A DNA stretch of 13,190 nucleotides from CAZWAP01 sp964632005 (lineage in GTDB: Bacteria > Planctomycetota > Phycisphaerae > Sedimentisphaerales > Anaerobacaceae). Numbering within the stretch: position 1 is the first letter of the stretch; the number at the start of each line of letters is the position of its first letter. Below, in pieces: positions 1 to 7,167 of this stretch. The notes below the pieces were generated by a model. That model did no database searches and was not told the origin of the DNA. It worked only from the letters and a program-made list of their open reading frames with translations. The DNA is taken from positions 1 to 13,190 of the forward strand of contig CAZWAP010000059.1 in assembly GCA_964632005.1 (NCBI GenBank), written 5' to 3'. The position numbers and the translations under genes are program-made.

Positions 1-2
1 TC

Positions 3-455
3 AAAATTCCCTGCTTACAACGAACGACTCCCCAAAAGTGGGTCGTCGCCAGGCTGTACGGACTCGTCAGGAGCGGCAGTGCGGGATACAGTACACAGAT
101 CAGGAGATACGACGAGATCAGTCGACCGGCGACCCGCTATGTGTTTGTGGAGACTGCGGAAACACGGAACTGGAATATGGCCCATCATTTCGTACTGGGG
201 GCTCCGGAGTACACCGGCAGTAGTGCGTGGGCGTGGTGGGGGCCGATGGCGGTCAATCACGGCGACAGCAGTGTTCTGGGATTTTGCGACGGCCATTCGG
301 AGGTGCGGAAATGGCGGGATCGGTTCACCATCGAGCGGGTCGATAAGTTGATTCGCGAAGGGGTGACTATATACGGCATCGAATACCCGCCCGCCGGCCA
401 AACAGCGGACATCGAGTATATGGCCGCTGGTTGGCCATATCGCCATATCAGATGA
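3..455 (+). CDS. Prepilin-like H-X9-DG protein, 3' part only
   Basis: The reading frame is open from the left edge of the window to a TGA at 453-455, so the gene begins outside the window and only about 150 C-terminal residues are visible. The C-terminal half has the pattern His, nine residues, Asp-Gly: the His codon is at 258-260 and the Asp-Gly codons at 288-293. This is the H-X9-DG signature of planctomycete prepilin-type proteins. Upstream of it, a stretch reading YDEISRPATRYVFVE matches the middle of such proteins, where structural residues lead into the conserved C-terminal strand. The N-terminal methylation and cleavage motif would lie outside the window, so membership rests on the C-terminal motif and on the complete relative just downstream. 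These proteins are type IV pilin or type II pseudopilin relatives exported to the cell envelope; their individual roles are unknown. An internal ATG at 141 is unlikely to be the start because the similarity extends upstream of it. Confidence 0.75.
   Translation, partial: KIPCLQRTTPQKWVVARLYGLVRSGSAGYSTQIRRYDEISRPATRYVFVETAETRNWNMAHHFVLGAPEYTGSSAWAWWGPMAVNHGDSSVLGFCDGHSEVRKWRDRFTIERVDKLIREGVTIYGIEYPPAGQTADIEYMAAGWPYRHIR
418..440. repeat. 8 bp inverted repeat at the end of the first gene
   Basis: ATATGGCC (418-425) and GGCCATAT (433-440) form a perfect 8 bp stem with a 7-base loop. It lies inside the last codons of the prepilin-like gene, just before the stop. No T-run follows, so it does not look like a canonical intrinsic terminator; it could stabilise the mRNA 3' end or be a chance of codon choice. 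Confidence 0.4.
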
Positions 456-615
456 GATAGGCGAGGGTCTTCTACCTCCAGCAGAGCGATTTCGCACCAG
501 CGGGTATGCCAGCCTGAAAGTGGCCAGGGCACGAGGGCTCGCCGGACAGGGAGAATCCGCGGGACCGATGAGAACTCGACGGTGGAAGAGCGTCGAAGGG
601 AAGCGGAAATGGCGG

Positions 616-681
616 ATTTTTTGGGCGGATCCGCTTGTTTTAGGGGCCCTGGGCGGGCTTTGTAGCCATTTTTTGGGCGGA
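616..681 (+). repeat. Direct repeat ATTTTTTGGGCGGA, two copies
   Basis: The 14-mer ATTTTTTGGGCGGA occurs exactly at 616-629 and again at 668-681, 52 bases apart. The similarity continues imperfectly for about 25 more bases: both copies are followed by CTTG, then a GGGG block, then CTG. The second copy runs directly into the -35 box of the promoter at 686. This could be a duplicated regulator site or the remains of a short tandem duplication. Confidence 0.6.
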
Positions 682-685
682 CAGC

Positions 686-714
686 TTGAATTGGGGGCTC
701 TGCTGTGGTATGAT
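686..714 (+). promoter_or_regulatory. Sigma70-type promoter for the second prepilin-like gene
   Basis: TTGAAT (686-691) and TATGAT (709-714) are separated by 17 bases, and a TG one base before the -10 gives an extended -10 element. The -35 and -10 each match five or four of six consensus positions. Transcription would begin near 721, giving a leader of roughly 70 bases before the ATG at 789. The assignment is by consensus only. Confidence 0.6.
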
Positions 715-788
715 AAATGGGGTGGTTTGTAGAAACCTCGATCAGGAATTCAAACAGGGAATTCTATGTGCAGTTGTAGAGTGTCCTT

Positions 789-1574
789 ATGAGAAAACGA
801 AGAGCATTTACGTTAGTTGAGCTTCTGGTGGTCATCGCCATCATTGCGTTGTTGATGGCTATTCTGATGCCGGCGTTGCAGCGGGCCAGGAAACAAGCCA
901 GAACGATAATCTGCAGAAACAACCTGCGGCAGTACGGCTTTGCTGCGAGACTGTACATCGACGACAATGACGGCGTAATGCCGTACTCATTCACGTGGCT
1001 GTACAAGGATGGGGGCAAGAACTGCAGGTGGCATGATGCCAGCAAGAACCTGGACGATAATCCGCATCTTGCTGGGGTTCTGTGGCCTTATCTGAAGAAC
1101 AAGGACATCCACCTTTGTCCGGAGTTCAACGTTGTGGCCAAGATGATGGGCTGCTATATCTGCAAGGGCAAATCATCGATCCCCATCGAACCTCAATACA
1201 GCTACTCGATGAATTCCTACCTCAACGGAGATGCATGGAAGGCGGTGCCGGCCAAGTACCATACATCCATCAAGGATCTTCATAGGGAGGAACAGGTCAA
1301 GAATCCGTCCCGCGTCTTCTTCTTTTCCGAGGAGAATACCTGGCCAATTCCGGGTCTCAGCCGGGTAGGCATCAACGACAACAACCTGCGGGCCACGCCT
1401 TCGTCTACGACGGACTGCTTCGCCACGTACCACAATGCTCCCGGCGGAGACCTCAACAAGGGAGAGGCCAACGCGGTGTTTGTGGACTCGCACGTAGAGG
1501 CCGTCTCCGCATATCCGCCACCCAACACGTTCATTCTGAGCTGGCCAGCCGGCTCACCCATACCTCACTGGTAG
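789..1574 (+). CDS. Prepilin-like protein with N-terminal cleavage/methylation motif
   Basis: This 261-residue protein begins with a short basic leader (MRKRRA) followed by FTLVELL and a hydrophobic helix to about residue 28. This is the class III signal of type IV prepilins and type II pseudopilins. A prepilin peptidase would cut between Ala6 and Phe7; the glutamate five residues after the cut is present. The rest is an extracytoplasmic domain of the kind very abundant in Planctomycetota. It ends with a degenerate C-terminal motif (FVDSHVEAV, near residues 238-246), in which DSH replaces the usual DGH and the spacing from the upstream His is longer than in H-X9-DG. Several cysteines in the middle (residues 39, 80, 110, 118, 120) may form disulfides. 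The ATG follows a weak ribosome binding site, so the start rests on the signal motif. The gene stands alone, behind its own promoter. Whether it builds a pilus or serves as an anchored surface protein cannot be told from sequence. Confidence 0.88.
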   Translation: MRKRRAFTLVELLVVIAIIALLMAILMPALQRARKQARTIICRNNLRQYGFAARLYIDDNDGVMPYSFTWLYKDGGKNCRWHDASKNLDDNPHLAGVLWPYLKNKDIHLCPEFNVVAKMMGCYICKGKSSIPIEPQYSYSMNSYLNGDAWKAVPAKYHTSIKDLHREEQVKNPSRVFFFSEENTWPIPGLSRVGINDNNLRATPSSTTDCFATYHNAPGGDLNKGEANAVFVDSHVEAVSAYPPPNTFILSWPAGSPIPHW

Positions 1575-1686
1575 GAACAAGGAAGGGCGGTAGGGTTGTG
1601 TGATAACCGGGGACGTAGATGTCGAGTGCTCGGCCGGAGTGGGATCACCTTGAGCTTGGCGGTGGTAGCTTTGCGCGCGAATAGCC

Positions 1687-3177
1687 TCAGTCGGGCAGGG
1701 CGGCCCGCCAGCCTGCCGCCAGCATCCGCGACAGCCGGGCGACATCACGCTTGTATCGAGGCTCGCTCGCGACGTTGACGTTTTCATCCGGGTCTTCGGC
1801 GTGGTCGTACAGCTCGCGCGCGAGCACCTTTCCGGTGTTTCTATCCTGCCACTCGGTATAGCGGAAGCGGTCGGTCCGCATCGAGTAGCCCATAACCTTG
1901 CCCCTTGGATACTGGCTGAAGGCGGCTTTTTTCCAGGGTCGGTCGGGGTTTTCTACCAGCGGCAAGACGCTGATGCCTTCCAGATGCGCTGGTACCGGCA
2001 GAGAACAGGCCTGGCAAAGTGTGGGATAAATATCGACGTATTCGGTCAAGGCGCGTGTTCTGCGGCCGGCCGTTTTCATACCGGGGATGCTCAAGATCAG
2101 CGGCACGTGCGTGTCGAGCTCGAAGTTGGTGTGCTTGCACCAGCTGGCGTGCTCACCCAGCTTCCAGCCGTGGTCTCCCCACAGAATGATGAGGGTGTTG
2201 TTGCGGAGGTCGAGGCGGTCGAGCTCGTCCAGGAGCCGGCCGACCAGTGCATCGATGTAGGAGACGCAGGCATAATAGCCGTGTATCAATTGCCGTGCCA
2301 GCTCGTCCGGGCAGGGGCCTTTCTTGGGTATGCCGTAGTAGTTGCGTAGCTCGGCCCAGTTGGTCAGGGCGTAACTTGGCACGTTCTTAGGGACGAAGGG
2401 GTTGTCAGCCAGCTTGATCTCCGCGGGGTCGTACAGGTCCCAGTATTTCTTCGGCGCATTGAAGGGCAGATGCGGCTTGTAGAAGCCCATAGCGAGGAAG
2501 AAGGGCTTGTCCTTGAATCGGCGCAGCTGGCGGATGGCGTAGACGGTGTTGGCGCCGTCGGGGTAGGCGTGGTCGGGGACGTCGGCGGCCTCGAAGGCCG
2601 GTCCCCGGCCCTTCATATTCGGATGGGCGCGGTTGTATTGCTGCATCTGTGCGATGGCCTGCGTGGTCAGATAGCCTCTGCCCTTCCAGGGGCCCTCGGG
2701 GAAGGTGCCCGCGCGGTACGGTTTTACCGTCCAGCTGGCGAGGTCGTCCTCTGGGTGGTGGTATATCTTGCCTACGGAAATAGTTACGTAGCCGTGGTTT
2801 TTGAAGTGCTGGGGCAGGGTGAGGACGTCGGGCATAGCTTTGCGGACGGGTGTGCTCAGGTCGTATATCCTGGTAGTGTCGGGTCGGGTGCCGGTGAGGA
2901 TGCTCGCCCTGGACGGTGCGCAGACGGCCTGCTGGCAGTAGGTGCGCTCGAAGAGAAGGCCCTGGGCGGCGAGGCGGTCGATATTAGGTGAGACGATTTC
3001 TTTCTTGCCGTAACAACCTAACTGGGGGCGCAGGTCGTCGACCGCGATGAACAGGACGTTTAGCTTTCGTTTTGGCCGGTTAGGTTCGGGCGGAGCTGCG
3101 GAGATCAGGGTTGCGGGTATCCCTGCGGCGCCGGCGACGGCGGACAGGAACTCTCGTCGTGTAAGTGTCCCGGACAT
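1687..3177 (-). CDS. Tat-exported sulfatase, iduronate-2-sulfatase-like
   Basis: This 496-residue protein is a type I sulfatase, hydrolysing sulfate esters, probably on a sulfated polysaccharide. A twin-arginine signal (TRREFL, residues 6-11, then a short hydrophobic stretch) implies folded export. The catalytic nucleophile is Cys86 in CAPSR, which the formylglycine-generating enzyme would convert to formylglycine. Asp47-Asp48 and Asp335-His336 (WGDHGW) supply the metal ligands. Arg90, Lys137, His140, His236 and Lys349 fall where active-site residues lie in the family. The spacing is nearly that of human iduronate-2-sulfatase (Asp45, Asp46, Cys84, Asp334, His335), so this subfamily is well supported, but the actual substrate is not. 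No formylglycine-generating enzyme is in the window. The gene is second in a pair with the beta-propeller gene. An AAGGAA site overlapping the upstream stop codon supports this ATG. Length is normal and no key residue is missing. Confidence 0.93.
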   Translation of the reverse strand: MSGTLTRREFLSAVAGAAGIPATLISAAPPEPNRPKRKLNVLFIAVDDLRPQLGCYGKKEIVSPNIDRLAAQGLLFERTYCQQAVCAPSRASILTGTRPDTTRIYDLSTPVRKAMPDVLTLPQHFKNHGYVTISVGKIYHHPEDDLASWTVKPYRAGTFPEGPWKGRGYLTTQAIAQMQQYNRAHPNMKGRGPAFEAADVPDHAYPDGANTVYAIRQLRRFKDKPFFLAMGFYKPHLPFNAPKKYWDLYDPAEIKLADNPFVPKNVPSYALTNWAELRNYYGIPKKGPCPDELARQLIHGYYACVSYIDALVGRLLDELDRLDLRNNTLIILWGDHGWKLGEHASWCKHTNFELDTHVPLILSIPGMKTAGRRTRALTEYVDIYPTLCQACSLPVPAHLEGISVLPLVENPDRPWKKAAFSQYPRGKVMGYSMRTDRFRYTEWQDRNTGKVLARELYDHAEDPDENVNVASEPRYKRDVARLSRMLAAGWRAALPD

Positions 3178-3184
3178 ACTGGGT

Positions 3185-3190
3185 TTCCTT
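3185..3190 (-). promoter_or_regulatory. Ribosome binding site overlapping the upstream stop
   Basis: On the minus strand the stop codon of the propeller gene (TGA, 3190-3192) runs straight into AAGGAA (3185-3190), which lies 7 bases before the sulfatase ATG. The two genes are therefore only 12 bases apart and are likely co-transcribed and translationally coupled. Confidence 0.7.
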
Positions 3191-4473
3191 CATCGGGCGG
3201 GCTTTTTCTTGCCTGCGAGGCAGAATAGCTGCGAAAATGTGCGCAGATACATCCGGCCGTCGGCGACGGCTGGCGTGGCGTGACTTTTTTCTCCGAGTGG
3301 GACGACCGCGAGCAGGTCGTATCTGGGGGCGGCCCTTAGTACGACGACGTCACCGTCGAGGCTGATGCAGTAGAGCGCGTGGTCTACCCAGACGGGCGAG
3401 CCGTAGAACCTGCCGGCGGGTTTTTCGCGCCAGAGCAGCTCGCCTGTGTTGGTACGAAGGCAGCAGACCTGTCCGCGGTCGTGGAAGGTAAAGAGCAGGC
3501 CGTCGACTGCTATCGAGGTCGGCACATAGGGGACGGAGTTTTCCTCGATCTTGTAGGCGATAGTGGCTCGACGGTGGCCTTCGGGCCTGGCGGCGACCAG
3601 GCAGGTACCGGCCGATCCGTTGCCGCAGGTGGCGATGATAAGCCGATCGCTGATAACGGGCGAACTGACGACTCGGCTGGTGAATGCAGAAGGTATTTCC
3701 CAGACGACGTTGCCGGTACGTGGGTCGACGGCGGTGATTCCGTGGCTGTGGCTGGTGAATATGAGCATAGGCCGGTCTGATCCCGGCCGGTACACAGCGG
3801 GGGTTGAGTACGAGGTTTTGGGGCCTGTGTTGCGTGGCAGCTGCCAGCGTACTTGCCCGGTTGCGGCATCGAGCGCGATCCAGGCGCTGTTAGCGGCGGG
3901 ATTGGCGGTCTGCTCTTGTTCGATCGTGAAGACGACCAAATCTTCGTAGATAATGGGGGAGGTTCCGGGGCCGTGTTGACATTTGACACCGGCCAGGGTG
4001 GTTTTCCACAATCCCTTGCCTTTGTGGTCGAGGGCGAGGGCGAGGGTTTTCTCGGAGGTCGGCCAGAGCAGGTAGAAGCGCTTGGGGTCCGCAGCGGGGG
4101 TGGCAACGGCATAGTCATTGAGCCGATTCATCCGCATCTGGGGCAGGTCATAGCGTTTTTTCCAGAGGAGATTTCTATTTTGTGCGTCGATGGCGAGGAC
4201 GAAACCGGCGGCGTTTTTTCTATCCGAGCAGGTAACCAGGACCGTCCGTCCCCAGACGATCGGGGAGGAATGGCCTGCGCCTGGGAGTGTCAGTTTCCAC
4301 TCGTAGTCTGCCGGCGTCCAGGATGTGGGGATGTTCTTATCGTGGCTTATGCCCTGGCCGTTGGGGCCTCTGAAGCGTGGCCAGTTTTCCGGCCGAGCGG
4401 GGGTGCTCAACAACAGGATCCATATCAGCAAGGGCGGAACGGCTATCAGTCTGGAAATCTTGCTTTTCGACAC
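3190..4473 (-). CDS. Exported PQQ-like beta-propeller protein
   Basis: From a GTG at 4473 this is a 427-residue protein. It has a short basic N-terminus, a hydrophobic export signal (about residues 8-25) and a mature N-terminus NWPRFRGPNGQG that is typical of planctomycete proteins with PQQ-like repeats. The body is built of repeated blades, recognisable by phrases such as AIDAQNRNLLWKK, ALDAATGQVRWQL, AVDPRTGNVVWEI and CLRTNTGELLWRE. Such folds bind cofactors, ligands or partner proteins; many relatives lack the residues needed to bind PQQ, so dehydrogenase activity should not be assumed. Being immediately upstream of the sulfatase, it may help bind or process the same substrate in the periplasm. 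A TTG at 4488 would add five residues, but neither start has a clear ribosome binding site; GTG gives the more usual signal peptide. Confidence 0.85.
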   Translation of the reverse strand: MSKSKISRLIAVPPLLIWILLLSTPARPENWPRFRGPNGQGISHDKNIPTSWTPADYEWKLTLPGAGHSSPIVWGRTVLVTCSDRKNAAGFVLAIDAQNRNLLWKKRYDLPQMRMNRLNDYAVATPAADPKRFYLLWPTSEKTLALALDHKGKGLWKTTLAGVKCQHGPGTSPIIYEDLVVFTIEQEQTANPAANSAWIALDAATGQVRWQLPRNTGPKTSYSTPAVYRPGSDRPMLIFTSHSHGITAVDPRTGNVVWEIPSAFTSRVVSSPVISDRLIIATCGNGSAGTCLVAARPEGHRRATIAYKIEENSVPYVPTSIAVDGLLFTFHDRGQVCCLRTNTGELLWREKPAGRFYGSPVWVDHALYCISLDGDVVVLRAAPRYDLLAVVPLGEKSHATPAVADGRMYLRTFSQLFCLAGKKKPAR

Positions 4474-4549
4474 TTGAAGCGGCCCCAACTTCTGTTTGTA
4501 TCTGGATTAGGGATTTCGTCGCTTGGATAATACTTTGTTACAGAGCGCG

Positions 4550-4579
4550 ATTATACAAAAGAACAGAGCCTGCCGTCCA
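4550..4579 (-). promoter_or_regulatory. Promoter candidate for the propeller-sulfatase pair
   Basis: On the minus strand TGGACG (4574-4579) and a perfect TATAAT (4550-4555) are 18 bases apart. Transcription would start near 4543, leaving about 70 bases of leader before the GTG at 4473. The -35 matches four of six consensus positions. Confidence 0.5.
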
Positions 4580-4639
4580 CAGAATTGTCTGTCCGGTCCG
4601 GCTGGCAGCTATGCGCGTAGCCGAGCCTGGCAAAGTTAC

Positions 4640-4668
4640 TTGCAATCCGGCGGCGGTGCTGGTACACT
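4640..4668 (+). promoter_or_regulatory. Promoter candidate for the ThuA-like gene
   Basis: TTGCAA (4640-4645) and TACACT (4663-4668) are 17 bases apart, with TG one base before the -10. Each hexamer matches four of six consensus positions. Transcription would start near 4675, about 50 bases before the ATG. The match is modest and rests on spacing and position between divergent genes. Confidence 0.35.
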
Positions 4669-4727
4669 TCGGAAGGTCATTGTTTGAGACAACGCAGGAC
4701 TTTTTGTCGGAAATGAAAGGGATCGCG

Positions 4728-5747
4728 ATGAACAGAAACAGAACGATTCTGGGACTGTGCCTGGCGCTCGTGGCTTGCTTGTTTGTTCTGGGCTGTGGGC
4801 GGGCGTCGGCGGGGCCGGCGGTGGTGTACGAGGGCAAGAAAGGCCCGGGAACCGGCAAACACATTGTCTTTGTTACCGGTGACGACGAGTACCGCTCGGA
4901 AGACCTGATGCCGATGTTTGCGAAGATTATGGCGGTGCACCACGGGTTCAAGTGCACTGTGCTGTTTCCCATCAACAAGGAGACCGGCGAGATCGACCCC
5001 TCGACGCTGGACAACATTCCGGGGCTGGAGGCCCTGGAGAGCGCGGATTTGATGGTGATATTCACGCGGTTTCGGGAGCTGCCCGACGAACAGATGAAGT
5101 ACATCATCGATTACACTAATTCGGGTCGGCCGATCATCGGGCTGCGGACCGCCACCCACGCCTTTTACTATCGCAAGAACAAAAACAGTCCGTACGCAAA
5201 GTACAGTTTCCGCAGCAAAGACCCGAAGGGTGGATGGGGTCGATGGGTGTTGGGCGAGACGTGGGTCAATCACTACGGGGCCCACAACAGCCAGAGCACC
5301 CGTGGCGTAATAGCCCCCGGGATGGAGAACCACCCGATCGTCCGGGGCTGCGAGGATATCTGGGGTCCATCGGACGTGTACGGTTTGACCGAGCTGCCGG
5401 CCGACTGCAAGGTTGTGATAATGGGCCAGGTGTTGAACGGGATGACGCCGGACTCGAAGCCGGATCCCCAAAAGCCGGCGATTCCTGTGGCCTGGATCAG
5501 GAGGTTCACCGGCGAGACGGGCAAGACCGCGAGGGTCTTCACGACCACGATGGGGCACGCCTGGGATTTCAATAGTGAAGGTTTCCGTCGGCTGTTGGCG
5601 AACGCCTGTTACTGGGCCCTGGGGATGGAAGATAAGATACCGTCGAGAAGCAAGGTCGATTTTGTGGGCGAGTACAAGCCCAATCCGATCGGGTTCGGCA
5701 AGTTCAAGAAGGGCCTAAAGCCGGCCGACTTTGAACTCAAACGCTGA
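4728..5747 (+). CDS. ThuA-like lipoprotein
   Basis: This 339-residue protein starts with a lipoprotein signal: a basic N-terminus, a hydrophobic core and VLGC with Cys23 as the lipidated residue. The residue after Cys23 is Gly and not Asp, which under the usual rule favours the outer membrane. The mature part is a ThuA-like domain, a class I glutamine-amidotransferase-like fold: strands at IVFVTGDDEYR (about residues 46-56) and LMVIFTRFRELP, then PIIGLRTATHAF in the position of the nucleophile elbow, and a C-terminal RVFTTTMGHAWDF. There is no cysteine in that elbow, as is common in ThuA-like proteins, so amidotransferase activity is not expected. Relatives are tied to sugar use, such as trehalose utilisation, without a firmly known reaction. 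The frame is open further upstream to 4377, overlapping the divergent propeller gene, but AAAGGGA (4716-4722) and the signal peptide support the ATG at 4728. An in-frame ATG at 4713 is possible. Confidence 0.88.
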   Translation: MNRNRTILGLCLALVACLFVLGCGRASAGPAVVYEGKKGPGTGKHIVFVTGDDEYRSEDLMPMFAKIMAVHHGFKCTVLFPINKETGEIDPSTLDNIPGLEALESADLMVIFTRFRELPDEQMKYIIDYTNSGRPIIGLRTATHAFYYRKNKNSPYAKYSFRSKDPKGGWGRWVLGETWVNHYGAHNSQSTRGVIAPGMENHPIVRGCEDIWGPSDVYGLTELPADCKVVIMGQVLNGMTPDSKPDPQKPAIPVAWIRRFTGETGKTARVFTTTMGHAWDFNSEGFRRLLANACYWALGMEDKIPSRSKVDFVGEYKPNPIGFGKFKKGLKPADFELKR

Positions 5748-5792
5748 GGTGGGACTCCGGCAGCGGTGCTTTGCGGATAGATTGACGCTGGC

Positions 5793-6341
5793 TCAGTCTG
5801 CAAGGTGTTCTGCGACCCTTCGGCGCGCGAGCGCCCAGGCGGCGAGCGACATTCCGTCCCAGATTATGCCCTTGCGGATCATATCGTCGATTTCGACGGG
5901 GTGGCGGAGGATCAGTTCGAATTCCTCGGTCGCGTCGGGGTCGACCGGCGAGGGTTCGAGTTGGTCGGCCAGAAACACCTTGCAAATCTCATCCGTCACG
6001 CCGTTGTAAGGATTGAAATGCCCGATTTCCTGGATACGCCCGGCCCGAAATCCGGTCTCTTCCTGGAGCTCACAACGGGCCGTTTGTCGGTAGTCGTGTT
6101 CGGGCTTGACGCTGCCGCAGGGGAACTCGAGACTGTCCTGCCCGCCGAGATAGCGGTACTGGTTGACGAGGATGATCTGGCCTTCTGCGGTGAGCGGTAT
6201 CACCATGCTCGAACCGTTTGTGCGGACGTAATGATATTCGCCGCGAACGCCGCCGGGGATTTCGAACTCGTCGATCCAGTAGCTCCACCAGGGATTCTGG
6301 CAGACTCTTGTGGTTGTTAGTTTTTTCCATCGCTTGAGCAT
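5793..6341 (-). CDS. Nudix hydrolase, ADP-ribose pyrophosphatase-like
   Basis: This 182-residue cytoplasmic protein carries a Nudix fold resembling ADP-ribose pyrophosphatases, which split ADP-ribose or related nucleotide sugars into AMP and a sugar phosphate. The family marks are VNQYRY (residues 59-64), LEFPCGS (71-77) and a Nudix box from Gly76 to Phe98 ending CELQEETGF. The metal-binding EExG (Glu94, Glu95, Gly97) is intact. Two usual box residues differ: the first conserved Glu is His82, and the Arg of the RE pair is Cys90. The C-terminal part, with a run of acidic residues (DPDATEEFE), matches the region that contributes substrate and metal contacts in the family. AAGG 10 bases before the ATG serves as ribosome binding site. 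It follows the UPF0316 gene on the same strand after 78 bases and converges with the ThuA-like gene. Confidence 0.88.
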   Translation of the reverse strand: MLKRWKKLTTTRVCQNPWWSYWIDEFEIPGGVRGEYHYVRTNGSSMVIPLTAEGQIILVNQYRYLGGQDSLEFPCGSVKPEHDYRQTARCELQEETGFRAGRIQEIGHFNPYNGVTDEICKVFLADQLEPSPVDPDATEEFELILRHPVEIDDMIRKGIIWDGMSLAAWALARRRVAEHLAD

Positions 6342-6419
6342 CTGTCACCAACCTTTGAGCTGTTCTTAGGCATTTGAAGTGGCGGTCGCCGGGCTTCCTT
6401 GCGAGGGCAAGCGTTCGAC

Positions 6420-7022
6420 CTACTTGCCCTTGCGGAACGGTCGCAAGATCCGCAGGGAGGCGGCCTGCCGCCAGGAATGTCTGAGCGGAAAGATCCCCTT
6501 CTCGACGGCGCCCACCTCTTCGATTGAATAAAAGGCGCTGGGGTTAAACTGTTTGATGAGGTTGACCACGCTTTGCATTTCGCGCCGTGGCACGATCGTG
6601 AAAACCACTTTGACCTGTCCGCTTGTTCCGTGTCCCTCAAGGCTTGTAACGCCGTAGCCGGCGGCCCTGATTCGTTCGACCAGTGGCGAGGTGTCCCTGT
6701 TGGTGACGAGGCGCACCAGGACCACGCCGAGGCTCAGCTTCTCGGCTATGCGTATTCCGACGTAGTTGCCCGTCGCGAAGCCGCCGGCGTACGCGATGTA
6801 GCAGACGGGGTTGGACAGGTTTGACATTATGTGGCTGATGGCAACCAGCCAGATCAATATCTCGAAGAATCCGACAAGCGGTGCAAGATACTTCCACCCG
6901 CGGGAAACGAATATCACGCGTATGGTTCCCAGGCTCACGTCGGCGACCCTGGCGATGAAGATCAACAGCGGCAGCACCAGCCAGGTAAAAACACCGGAGG
7001 TAAGAGCCAAAATCGGGTCCAT
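6420..7022 (-). CDS. UPF0316 membrane protein (DUF5698 plus DUF2179)
   Basis: This 200-residue protein has three predicted membrane helices (about residues 10-28, 44-66 and 72-92), followed by a soluble domain (about 93-170) beginning VVLVRLVTNRD and including GYGVTSLEGHGTSG and a VVFTIVPRRE strand. This arrangement is that of the UPF0316 family: a DUF5698 membrane part with a DUF2179 domain, which resembles small ligand-binding regulatory domains. The function is unknown. Length is normal and the ATG codes directly into the membrane part, although no strong ribosome binding site precedes it. It lies 145 bases after the TIM-barrel gene and 78 bases before the Nudix gene, so it may be the middle gene of a loose operon. 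Confidence 0.88.
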   Translation of the reverse strand: MDPILALTSGVFTWLVLPLLIFIARVADVSLGTIRVIFVSRGWKYLAPLVGFFEILIWLVAISHIMSNLSNPVCYIAYAGGFATGNYVGIRIAEKLSLGVVLVRLVTNRDTSPLVERIRAAGYGVTSLEGHGTSGQVKVVFTIVPRREMQSVVNLIKQFNPSAFYSIEEVGAVEKGIFPLRHSWRQAASLRILRPFRKGK

Positions 7023-7167
7023 CTGCTGTGATCCACTGCTCGGGCCTGCATCAGGTCGGCGGTGCTCCTGGCGGTTGGGCGGGGCTGCTGAGAGTTGCGG
7101 CGGGCCTCACCGCCTGCGGCACTGCCACGCCGAGAGCTCACGTCGCCGGGAGCCGGCCCTGAAGCCC

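Larger units (their letters stand above)
456..788 (+). other. Intergenic region ahead of the second prepilin-like gene
   Basis: This 333-base stretch separates the two prepilin-like genes. I see no convincing gene in it: a 70-codon frame at 520-732 overlaps the promoter and has no family resemblance or ribosome binding site. It holds an imperfect duplication built around the 14-mer ATTTTTTGGGCGGA and a sigma70-type promoter (both listed separately). Downstream of the promoter, GAATTC occurs twice seven bases apart and could form a weak hairpin in the leader. No convincing T-rich terminator for the first gene was seen. Confidence 0.6.

Noticed and set aside
303..615. 13-mer GCGGAAATGGCGG repeated at 305-317 and 603-615
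   Set aside because: Two separate copies, one inside a coding region, with no flanking similarity; likely chance.
520..732. 70-codon open frame between the two prepilin-like genes
   Set aside because: It overlaps the duplicated 14-mer and the promoter, has no clear ribosome binding site and no recognisable family features.
1801..2991. Long plus-strand open frames inside the sulfatase gene
   Set aside because: They are mirror frames of a GC-rich gene; the minus-strand frame carries every sulfatase motif.
4377..4727. Upstream extension of the ThuA-like reading frame
   Set aside because: It would overlap the divergent propeller gene, and a lipoprotein signal with a good ribosome binding site starts at 4728.
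6384..6420. Hairpin (CTTGC-GAGG-GCAAG with outer GGTCG/CGACC) between the UPF0316 and Nudix genes
   Set aside because: Short stem with no T-run, so not called as a terminator.
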